Assembly: GCF_004135735.1 (NCBI RefSeq)
Contig: NZ_CP012670.1
Location: 434,001-498,000, forward strand
Direction: 5' to 3'
Length of the DNA: 64,000 nt
Origin: Sorangium cellulosum
GTDB lineage: Bacteria > Myxococcota_A > Polyangia > Polyangiales > Polyangiaceae
Below, one piece after another: positions 53,501 through 61,500 of the stretch. The position numbers and the translations under genes are program-made. Each line of letters opens with the position of its first letter. Positions within the stretch are counted from its first letter, which is position 1. The notes under the pieces were generated by a model. That model saw nothing but the letters and a program-made list of their open reading frames with translations, was not told the DNA's origin and ran no database searches.

Positions 53501-55265
53501 CGTAGTCGCCGGCGCGGACCAGGGCCCGGGCCATCTGCAGCGACCAGAACGCGGCCTGCGCCCGGTCGCCCGAGGCCTCGACCTCGTCCTTCACGCGGTG
53601 CAGCTCGGCGAGCGCCCGCGCGGGGTCGCCGCGGTTCATGGCGAGCCGCGCGCGCGCGATCACCACGGCGGGCGCGCCGTCGCCCTGGCAGCGCTCGAGC
53701 GCCTCCGCGGCCGCGCCGAAGTGGCCGCGATCGAGCAGCCGGTGGATCTCCGCGGGCGGCATCGACGCCCCCTCCGCGCCGCCCGGCGAGGCCGCCGCCC
53801 CGCCCGAGGAGGGGGGCGCGTCGAGCAGCGCGTCGACGTCGTCGGTCGAGGCGACGGGCGCGCGCGCGATGCGCCGGACGATCTCCCGGATGCGCCCCGG
53901 CCACCGCCCCGCGCGCGCGACGACGTGCGCGGCCACCGCGTCGCTCAGCGACGGGATGGTGCGCTGCACGAGCTCGCGGGCGGCCTGCTCCTCGAGCGGC
54001 TCCATCGCGAAGATCTCGGGCGCGCGCCCGGCGAGGACGTCCGCGGCCCCGGCGCCCGCGGCCCCGGCGCCCGCGGCCTGCGCCCTGACGACCAGCACGA
54101 GCTTGCCGCCGGCCTCGCGCACCTCGTCGAGCCGCTCGAGCGCCGCGGGGCCGAGCCGGTCGGCGTCGTCGACGAGCGCCGTCACCCGGCCGAGGTCGTG
54201 GCCCGACAGCTCGATCGCGAGCGCCTCGCGCGGGTCGGCCACGCTGCCCGCCTCGATCCACGCGACCGCGTCCCCGCCGACCTCCAGCGACCACGCGACG
54301 CGCCGGAGCAGCGCGCTCCGCCCCGACCCGGGCGGCCCGACGATCGCGAGCTCGCCGCCCGCGCCGAGGGCCGTGATCTGCGCGTGCAGCCGCGCGGACG
54401 GCGCGTCGAGCCCGACGATGGGCCACACCACCGCGTCCGCCTCGGGCCGCTCGCGCGCCTCGCACGACGCCGCGGCCTCCTCGTCCGGCGCGCGGGGGAG
54501 CCGCGCCGCGCGCCGGAGCGCGTTCGCGAGCTCGTCCGCGCTCGGGTAGCGCGCGATCGGGTCCCTCTCGGTCGCCCGCTCGACGACGGCCCGGAGCGCC
54601 TCGACCACCTCGGGATCGCGCTCGCCCCCGCTCTCGCGGAGCGCCTCGGCGAGCGTCGCGCCGAGCGCGAACACCTCGGCGCGGACCGTGAGCGGGTCGC
54701 CCTGGAACAGCTCCGGCGCGGCGTAGCGGGGCGTCAGGCCCACGGGCCGCGAGCCGTTGTCCCGGAACGGCGCGGACAGGCCGAGGTCGACGAGCGTGGC
54801 GCGCCCGCCCTCGCCGACGATGATGTTCGCGGGCTTCACGTCGCCGTGCAGGACGAGGGCGCGGTGCAGGCGCGTGAGCTGGTCGGCGGTGTCGGCGATG
54901 GCGGCGAGGTTCCTTTCCAGGTCGCCCTTCTGCGCGAGCCTGTCGGCGAGGCTCGTCCCCTCGACGAGCTCGCGCACCAGGAAGGGCCGCCCCGACCCCG
55001 GCAGCCGGCCGAAGCGCAGCACCCGCGGCACGCCCAGGCCCTCGACGCCCGACAGCGCGGCCGCCTCGCGGACGAGCGCGAGCACCTCGGGCTCGTCCGC
55101 GTCCTCGCCGAGCGTCTTCAGCGCGACCGTCTTGCCGGTGATCCGGTCGCGCACGGCCCACACCTCGCCGCCGCCGCCCTTTCCGAGCGTCCCGATCGGC
55201 GCATAGCGCGGGGGAAACAGCGGCTGCGGCGTCACGCTACCCCTCGACACGCTGTCCCTCGACAC
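50541..55265 (-). CDS. Giant Ser/Thr kinase - NTPase/TPR - GAF - sigma-54 activator fusion
   Basis: 1574 aa; start GTG 55265 (two more GTGs follow within 36 bases, so the exact start is open). The kinase domain (about 20-270) has V-A-L-K-T-L-G and H-G-D-V-K-P-A-N, with D-L-G in place of D-F-G. An AAA/STAND-like NTPase follows (P-P-G-S-G-R-S near 330), then a long helical TPR region (about 480-980), a GAF domain and a coiled coil (R-A-R-E-L-E-R-A-N-E-E-L). The sigma-54 AAA+ part starts near 1239: Walker A G-E-S-G-T-G-K-E at 1265, G-A-F-T-G-A at 1312-1317 and Walker B I-L-L-D-E-I near 1335. A Fis-type HTH closes the protein. It should turn a phosphorylation or GAF signal into sigma-54-dependent transcription. 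Starts 12 bases after the outer-membrane protein gene. Confidence 0.92.
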   Translation of the reverse strand: MSRDSVSRGSVTPQPLFPPRYAPIGTLGKGGGGEVWAVRDRITGKTVALKTLGEDADEPEVLALVREAAALSGVEGLGVPRVLRFGRLPGSGRPFLVRELVEGTSLADRLAQKGDLERNLAAIADTADQLTRLHRALVLHGDVKPANIIVGEGGRATLVDLGLSAPFRDNGSRPVGLTPRYAAPELFQGDPLTVRAEVFALGATLAEALRESGGERDPEVVEALRAVVERATERDPIARYPSADELANALRRAARLPRAPDEEAAASCEARERPEADAVVWPIVGLDAPSARLHAQITALGAGGELAIVGPPGSGRSALLRRVAWSLEVGGDAVAWIEAGSVADPREALAIELSGHDLGRVTALVDDADRLGPAALERLDEVREAGGKLVLVVRAQAAGAGAAGAGAADVLAGRAPEIFAMEPLEEQAARELVQRTIPSLSDAVAAHVVARAGRWPGRIREIVRRIARAPVASTDDVDALLDAPPSSGGAAASPGGAEGASMPPAEIHRLLDRGHFGAAAEALERCQGDGAPAVVIARARLAMNRGDPARALAELHRVKDEVEASGDRAQAAFWSLQMARALVRAGDYGEAERRAGEAAERVGPIRIEAELAAEPAARPAPAGAFGASPEAILAEAVAMRGLAQSFASRHEEAKRTLEQAVRLARLTGEPRILSVALVSLAFALQRDDRLSEAKAAYEEALSAAEQAGDAGTLTTTRLNLAGIAKLQGDLAAAIRHLEAAVDLGQRSGRVATLRQALLNLSNLDLYLGRLARARVSIDALAAQRADLAPQQHAQLLALEAEHAARSGDLERAERLCLECAEAYEAMGRRVDAVEARLERVLFAVARPGADTRALGEEIDAAAARLGSTGAHRALLALARGRVAALARDEQRARAAYDEALEAARAAGQRDWIWRALEARAQLEAERGHLVRARHDREEALITLEEIASKLPRDLREVFWNDARRKEIRAAAMLDLMSGRTVPFTQSAGPPGEDRLARVLEINRAIAGEHDLGRLLAKVTDHAIALLSAERGFIILQRPPRDEQRPPRDEPPPPRDEPQPAAGEGEGAVDLSIHASRDQAGDDPHARFSSSIAERVISTGEPVVTASARDDARMSDYVSVHQLMLQSVACVPIRVRSGQVIGALYLETRLRPAAKFEAELPTLTALSDQIAIAIETARLVSENERRARELERANEELRAARAKLEELLGHRTAQLAATRRDLRSARAVLRGHFGYEGLVGTSEAMRRVYALIDRVKDTDIPILITGESGTGKEVVARTIHNASPRAKKPFVGVNCGAIPEHLLESELFGHVRGAFTGADRDRKGLFREVTGGTILLDEIGEMPQKMQAGLLRVLQEKVVRPVGGAREEPVDARVIAATHRDLGDMVSRGAFREDLFYRLLVVEVRIPPLRERIEDIPLLIDHFLGIFAARYGRDRRSVSRAALKRLSAYGWPGNVRQLENVLLNAWVLSDRPELESDDFELPDAAPRSLRGGEAAPRHDRGAAGGGAPAASAGRSAPPSSEPRRVETSLDAHKASERERILLALSSCNWNRVKAAQIVGLPRRTFYRRLKEYGIQ

Positions 55266-55277
55266 GCTGTCCCTCGA

Positions 55278-56222
55278 TCAGATGCCATACCCCGCGGACA
55301 GCCCGAAGAAGAACCCGGTGATGGAGAGGCCGGCGTCGAGCCGCGTCTGCAGCTGCTTGATCGGCTTGTACCGGAAGCTCACCTGCGGAAACGAGATCCA
55401 GGGGAACACGGACGGCTTCGATCCGCCGTTGATCCAGCTCGGCTCGTCGTAGTCGCCGTAATGCCTGTGCTGCGCATCGCAGTAGAACGCGTTCGGGGCG
55501 CCCGGGCCCGTGCACCGGCTCCAGGAGCCGACGTCATCGGGGTTCGCGCGCGCGTCGCTCGGGTACGCCTGCGCGCGGTAGAGGTTGCCGAACACGACGC
55601 CGAGCCCGACGCCGCCGCCGATGAGCAGCGAGAAGCGGCCCTCCTCCGGGTCGAGCGGGATCTCGTGGAGCAGATCCATCGTGAGATAGAGCAGCTTCAT
55701 GTCGCTCGACACCATCTCCCAGGCGTCGTCGCCGTCGTTCTTTCCCTTGAAGAGGAACGGATCCATCGAGTAGTCGGCGTAGGACATCGCCAGATCGATC
55801 TCGAACCCGTCCTTGCGGGTCGTGAGCTCCGGGCCGGCCGTGAACACGTTCACGGTCGCGCCGCCGTCCGCGAAGAGGTTGATCATGAACTTCGGGACGA
55901 TGACGTTCCGGAACCGCAGCCCGATGAACCGGTAGGCCTTGCCGTTCTTCTCGAGCGGCGCGTTGTCCGCCGCCGGCTCGGCCTTGGCCTCGGCCTCGGG
56001 CGCCTTCGGCTTCTCCTCCGACGCCGCCGGCGCCGCGTCGCCCTGCGCCGCCTCGCCCCCGGCCTGCTCCTCGGCGGCGCGGGGGTCGTCCGGGCCGCTG
56101 TCATCCGGAAGCTGCGCGCGGGCGCTGGAAGCGAAGCACAGGACGCCGAGCGACGCGGCGAGCGCGGCGCTCCGGGCATGCACCCCGGCCGCGAGCCGTC
56201 GACTCCTCTTGCAGTGGTACAT
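55278..56222 (-). CDS. Exported outer-membrane beta-barrel-like protein
   Basis: 314 aa. Signal peptide with A-S-S-A-R-A-Q cleavage, an acidic Ala/Glu/Pro linker (about 40-90), then alternating beta strands with aromatic girdles (F-R-N-V-I-V-P-K-F-M-I-N-L-F; F-S-L-L-I-G-G-G-V-G-L-G-V-V-F-G-N-L-Y), ending S-A-G-Y-G-I. Typical of small myxobacterial OMPs. First gene of an operon with the kinase/sigma-54 activator. Confidence 0.75.
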   Translation of the reverse strand: MYHCKRSRRLAAGVHARSAALAASLGVLCFASSARAQLPDDSGPDDPRAAEEQAGGEAAQGDAAPAASEEKPKAPEAEAKAEPAADNAPLEKNGKAYRFIGLRFRNVIVPKFMINLFADGGATVNVFTAGPELTTRKDGFEIDLAMSYADYSMDPFLFKGKNDGDDAWEMVSSDMKLLYLTMDLLHEIPLDPEEGRFSLLIGGGVGLGVVFGNLYRAQAYPSDARANPDDVGSWSRCTGPGAPNAFYCDAQHRHYGDYDEPSWINGGSKPSVFPWISFPQVSFRYKPIKQLQTRLDAGLSITGFFFGLSAGYGI

Positions 56223-56382
56223 TGTAGGTCACCTGGCGATGCGTGAGGTCCTGGCCGGATCCGCGCCCCGCAGAGCGGACGCGCCGGCGGCGTTGCACCG
56301 GCGCTGCGCGCGCCCCGGCTCGCCGGGGACCAGCCGAGGGCGAGGGTACACGAGACGCAGCGCCGTGTGACGCCCGCCGGCC

Positions 56383-56496
56383 GCCCACGGCGGAGCTTTT
56401 CCGCTGCGCGTCACGCGCGCGGCCGAGGTTGCGCACAGCGCCCACGGCGGAGCTTTTCCGCTGCGCGTCACGCGCGTGGCCGAGGTTGCGCACAGC
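56383..56496. repeat. 57-base tandem duplication upstream of the hydrolase gene
   Basis: Units 56383-56439 and 56440-56496 differ at one base. Each contains gcggagcttttccgctgcgc, whose gcggag/ctccgc-like halves can pair around the tttt. Only 26 bases separate the array from the hydrolase start; the remainder of 56223-56522 holds no gene. Confidence 0.9.
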
Positions 56497-56522
56497 GCAA
56501 TAATCCGCAATAGACGGAAGGA

Positions 56523-57686
56523 ATGATCCTCCATCAGTCCCAGGTCGAGCAGACGGTCGACCGCGATGAGCGGGACAGGTTCATCAAGGAGCTCGTGGTG
56601 GTGCGGGTCCGCAGCACCGCGCCGGAGATCGCGCCGGCGAGCCGGGGGATCGAGGGGGCGCGCGCGCCGGGGGTGGAGGAGCCGGCGGTGGACCGGGAGC
56701 TGGTCGCGCGGGAGGTGCCGCTCGCGATGATCCGCAAGCGGAGCGCGCGGCTGCGGGGCACGGTGGGCAGCGTGCTGCTGATCCACGGGTACGGCCAGAA
56801 CCGCTACATCTGGCACCTGCCGGCGCGCAGCTTCTCGAACTACCTGGCGCGGGCGGGGTTCGACGTCTTCAACCTGGACCTCCGGGGGCACGGGCGGTCG
56901 CGGCACCTCGGGGCGCGGCGGCCGGGCCACGTGACCGACTTCGTCCGCGAGGACGTGCCGGCGGCGATCGAGGAGATCCGGCGCATCTCGGGCCCGCGGC
57001 CGGTGTACCTCATCGGGCACTCGCTCGGGGGGCTCGTGAGCTACGCGACCGCGCCGACGATGGGCGACGCGGTGGGGGGGATCGTCACGCTCGGGAGCCC
57101 GTACCTGTTCACGCACGGGTCGCGGGTGCTGTCGCTGCTCGGCCGCCTGATGCTGACCGTGGACCGCCGGGTCCCGCTCGGGCAGGGGGCGGTCCCGCTC
57201 TCGGCGTGGGGGGAGCCGTTCCGGCTGGTGCGGGCGTTCGTCGAGAGCCCGATCTTCCCGCTGCCGATCCGGGGGTTCGTGCCGGGCTCGATGGAGACGC
57301 GGGTGCTCACGCAGCACATGTCGCTCGCCATGGACAGCGGCAGCATCACGGTGCTCCGGAACATGTTCCTGGACGCGGCGGCGTCGCGGAAGAGCGGCCA
57401 CCACATGGGGAGCCTGTTCGGCTACGCCGAGCGCTTCGAGAAGATGGACTTGCCGCTGCTGGTCATCGCCGGGGCGCTCGACGACCTGGCGCCACCCGCG
57501 TCGGTGAAGCCGGCGTACGACTTCAGCCGCTCGTCGGACAGGACGTACCGCGAGTTCCCGCGCGGCCACCTCGACATCGTCGTCGGCCGGGACGCGCCGC
57601 TCACGGTGTGGCCGCTCATCGAGGCCTGGCTAAAGACGCGGATCCGGCGGGCGGCGGCGAGGGAGCCGGAGCGGCTGAGCGCGTAG
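56523..57686 (+). CDS. Alpha/beta-hydrolase (esterase/lipase type)
   Basis: 387 aa. V-L-L-I-H-G-Y-G-Q-N (oxyanion HG at 88-89), L-D-L-R-G-H-G-R-S, nucleophile elbow G-H-S-L-G-G (Ser167), acid near A-G-A-L-D-D-L-A-P-P and the His in R-G-H-L-D-I-V complete the triad. The first 70 residues are a variable extension. There is no signal peptide. Substrate unknown. The ggaagga site and the 57-base tandem repeat lie just upstream. Confidence 0.9.
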   Translation: MILHQSQVEQTVDRDERDRFIKELVVVRVRSTAPEIAPASRGIEGARAPGVEEPAVDRELVAREVPLAMIRKRSARLRGTVGSVLLIHGYGQNRYIWHLPARSFSNYLARAGFDVFNLDLRGHGRSRHLGARRPGHVTDFVREDVPAAIEEIRRISGPRPVYLIGHSLGGLVSYATAPTMGDAVGGIVTLGSPYLFTHGSRVLSLLGRLMLTVDRRVPLGQGAVPLSAWGEPFRLVRAFVESPIFPLPIRGFVPGSMETRVLTQHMSLAMDSGSITVLRNMFLDAAASRKSGHHMGSLFGYAERFEKMDLPLLVIAGALDDLAPPASVKPAYDFSRSSDRTYREFPRGHLDIVVGRDAPLTVWPLIEAWLKTRIRRAAAREPERLSA

Positions 57687-57727
57687 CGGCACCGACGCCC
57701 GCATCGCGTGCCGCAGCGCGGAGGCGC

Positions 57728-58528
57728 TCAATAGAATCGATCGAGAAGCTCGTCGATCTGTGCCGCGATCTCCCTCGCCTCAGGTGCGCATGCCGAGGCT
57801 TGAATTGCTCGATGCTTTAGGTTGATAAGCGCTGTCTTCATGCTGGCGCTCTGATCTTCCATCAGCTCGATGTTGGGGTCCGCCACCAGCGCCAAATAGG
57901 AGTGCAGTAACGCCAGCGCCTCGCCGCCCGTCGAGGCGGAAGAGCGTGCGCCCTCGTCGCTTGCGCGTTCATGACGAAGGTGCCTCATTGGATTGACGAG
58001 CAGCCATCCGCAGAACCGGCCATCGGCGAACAGGAAATCCGTGTCCGTTGCGACGCTGATGCGTAGGCGCCGAGTGTCGGGCTGTGTGCCGACATTGAAT
58101 GCCGACAAGAGCGCTCTTCCGTGCTTATCGATGGCACGAACATCCGCCCCGTCGAGGGCGAAGGGGGCGGGGGTTGAGAGTCGCAGTAGGGCTTGCTGCC
58201 GAGGTGTTGATAGCCATGCGTCGAGCATGCTGTCTGCGTGCTCTGCATTTTTGTCCGGCATTGTGAGCACGAATCCGCGGAGTGCGCCGTCCTTGTTTCC
58301 GAAGCGCATTTCGTCGCCGAAATCATAGCTGCTTCCGACGGTGTTGGCGACGTGTGTGTTGTATGCCGCCGATGAGCGTCGCGGGCCGACGCTGAGAGTT
58401 CGAAACTGCCATTCGGGGGCGAACGGCAAGGTTTGCCCCCAGAGTAGCTCTGCATGCACCATCGATGGCGAGGATGCCGTGCGGATCTCCACGGAGGATA
58501 CGTCCCTGGCGTCCCGGGTCATGGCCAT
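57728..58528 (-). CDS. Unrecognised protein, candidate immunity protein of the third Rhs toxin
   Basis: 266 aa from ATG 58528; the second ATG (58522) overlaps the Rhs stop as ATGA and may be used instead. The sequence is mixed alpha/beta (W-Q-F-R-T-L-S-V-G-P-R; F-V-L-T-M-P-D-K-N; F-L-F-A-D-G-R-F-C-G-W-L-L-V-N) with a helical end. No family recognised. The overlap and strand make it the expected antidote. Confidence 0.6.
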   Translation of the reverse strand: MAMTRDARDVSSVEIRTASSPSMVHAELLWGQTLPFAPEWQFRTLSVGPRRSSAAYNTHVANTVGSSYDFGDEMRFGNKDGALRGFVLTMPDKNAEHADSMLDAWLSTPRQQALLRLSTPAPFALDGADVRAIDKHGRALLSAFNVGTQPDTRRLRISVATDTDFLFADGRFCGWLLVNPMRHLRHERASDEGARSSASTGGEALALLHSYLALVADPNIELMEDQSASMKTALINLKHRAIQASACAPEAREIAAQIDELLDRFY

Positions 58529-61500
58529 ATCTGCTCCGCCTTGGGGATAGGCATGCCGGATGCTGAAGGGATGGTGCCCGATGTGATCTGGTCGTGCGTC
58601 ACAGGGGCTCCTTGGTCCGTCGGGAGACCGCCGAGCGCAGCAGCCCCGCTCGCGTTCTTGTTTCCTGCCGGTCCGTAGCCCGTCACGACAGTGCCTTGGC
58701 TGCTGCCGGGGCCCTCTACCACTACAATGTTGTTGCCTTTTCGGAAGATCATTCGTCCCGACTTCCCCTCTGACAAATATACGGCGTCTGGATTCGCAAG
58801 GATGTCCTTTGTCGTGGTCTCGTCGAAATGAGCGTGGGAGCCCACGTTTGTCCTTGGTCTCTTGTCCGGGTTCTTCATGTCGGACGTGATCTTCTCGCGG
58901 ACCTTGTTTGCCCTCTCCTTTCTTTTGCCACAGAGCGCCGCGAGCCCTAACGGATCGGCAGAGTTTACAGGATCTCCATCCCAGGCGAACAAATTCAGTC
59001 CACCGAGCAGTCTTATCGGATCCGGGCTGCACCAGCCCCCGCTGTCCGGATCGAAGAACCTGAACCGCGTGTAGCAGAGCCCCGTCTCCTCGTCGGCGTA
59101 CTGCCCCAGCAGACGGAACGGCGACTCCACGGGCGTCTTGTGGTTGAGCGCGCTGATCGGATCGCGCTGCACCTCGACGACCTTGCCCCAGGCCGAGTGC
59201 GCAACTGCCCACGCGACGAGCCCGCCCGGGTCGAGTAGCTCCTTCGGCGTTCCGAGGTGGTCGTTGACGTACGTGAGCACGCGCCCGTCCTGCTGCTGGA
59301 GCAGCGGGACGAACGTCCCCAACGCGTGCACGAACGTCCGCGCCCCCCGCTCCCGGTCGACCTCGGCGGCGAGCTCATCCCCGTCCCAGACGAAGTCCAC
59401 CACGCGGGGCCGGCCGACCAGGGCCGCGCCGATCACCTCCTTGCGTATCCGCCTGCCGAAGGCGTCATAGGTCATGACGACCCGCGTGCCATCCGGGAGC
59501 CGCATCTCGCGCAGCCGGTCGCGGCAGTCCCAGGTGTACCGGGTCAGGTCCTGCTCGGTCGCGGCCCCGCCGTTCGGGTGGTTCTCCCGGTAGCGCGACA
59601 GCTCCACCTTGGCGGTGCGCCGCCCGCGCGCGTCGACCTCGTACGCCGCCGCCTCGGTCCTGCGCAGCACGCCGCCGCGCTCGATCCGCCACGACGGCTG
59701 CATCCAGTCCTGCGCCGGCTGCGCCTGCGCCAGCACTCCCGCGCCGCCGCGCTCCGCGAGCTCCTCGAGCATCCGCGTGATCGAGCCAGCCGGATCGTAC
59801 GTGAAGACCTCGCGTCGCTCCCCCCGCTGCGCGGACAGTAACCTGTCGACGCGATCGTAGCGGTACGCCGTCGCCCCCCAGCGCGCGTCGTCGATGCGCT
59901 CGACGCGCCCGCGCGCGTCGTAGAGCCACTGCCGCGCGACCAGCACCTTCGGCACCCCCGGCGCCGGCGCCGTCGCGCGCTGCTCGATCAGCCGGTCCAT
60001 CGCGTCGTAGGCGCTCCGCACCGCGATCCCCGCCGCGCCGTCCTCGCCCGCCTTGGCGCTCGTCCGCTGGATCTCCCGCCCGAGCACGTCGCGCTCGAAC
60101 ACCATCCGATGCGCGTCGTGCTCGATCGCGCTCAGCGCGTCGAGCGCGTCATACGCATACCGCGTCCTCGCGCCGTCCGGCATCACCCGCTCGACGCGCC
60201 GCCCGCGGGCGTCGTGGGCGTAGCGCACCGCCTGGTCACCCTGCCGCTCGCACACCACGCGCCCGAACGCGTCGCGCTCGAACCACGTCTCGACGCGCTG
60301 CCCGCTCGCCTCCTCCAGCACCGCGCCCATCAGCCGCCCCATCCGGTCGCGCGCGTAGCCGATCACCCCGTCCGGCGTCTCGTCGCCGATCAGGTTGCCC
60401 GCACGGTCATGGAACAGGTTGCGCCACGTCTTGTCCGCCCGGTGCTCGATGCGCCCGAGCCGGCCCGAGCTGCGGTAGCCGTAGCGCAGCGTGCGGCCAT
60501 CGAACGTGTCCTCCTGCCCGACCCTGCCCGCATCGTCATAACGAAAGACGTACTCTTCGCCCCTGGGGTTGATGACGACCTGGAGCCGCTCCTTCTTCGT
60601 GTACTCGAAGCGCCACACGCCCCCGCCCGGCTCGACCACCTGCGCCAGCACGCCCGTGCCCTGGTAAGCGAGCTGCGTCGTCTGCCCCAGCGCATCGACC
60701 AGCCGCACCGGGTTGCCCATGCGGTCGTAGGTCGCGACCGTCCGCGTCCCGTCGGGCCGCTCGACGCGGATCGGCCGGCCCATCCGGTCGTACGCCACGC
60801 GCGTCGTCCGCCCGAGCGCATCGGTCTGCGACACCGGACGGCCCATCCCGTCGTGCGCGTAGGTCGTCCGCGCGCCGCGCGCGTCGGTCTCGGCGATCAC
60901 GTTGTGCCGCGCGTCGTGCTCGTAGCCGAACAGCAGGCCGCCATGCCCGCCGCCGTGTCCGTGGATGCCCGTCACGCGGCCGTGCGCGTCGCGCGCGAAC
61001 GCGTATGCCTCGCCCGTCGGGAACAGCACCGCGCTCACCTCGCCGCGCGCGTCGCGGATCACCTGCGTGACGTGCCCCTCGGGGCTGATCTGCCGCACCA
61101 CGAGGTCGCCCTCGACCTCCCACCGCATCTCGTTGCCGAGCGCGTCGACCTCGCGGATCAGGTTGCCCCGCGCGTCGTACCAGCGCTGCACGCCCTCGCC
61201 CGCGCCGTTCACCTCCGCGACCAGGCGCGCGTCCTCGTCGTACGCCCGCTCCCACAGCACCGTCCCGTCGGGCAGCGCGGCGCGCGTCACCAGGCCGTCG
61301 GCGTTCCAGGTGTACACCCGCGGCTCCTCGCCGCGGACCTCGGTCGTCCTCGCCCGCGCGTCGCGACAGAGCTCCACCTCGTGCAGCCCGTCATTGCCGC
61401 CCGTCTTCCGGCACCGGGATCCGTGGCGGTCCTCGTAGGCGTACCAGAACCGCTCGCCGTTCTTCAGCGTCGCCGACGTCATGCGGTGGCGGACGTCGTA

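Noticed and set aside
50673..56246. 1857-codon open frame on the + strand
   Set aside because: It lies antisense to the kinase/sigma-54 activator and the outer-membrane protein gene; its translation is Arg/Ala/His-rich with no family features.
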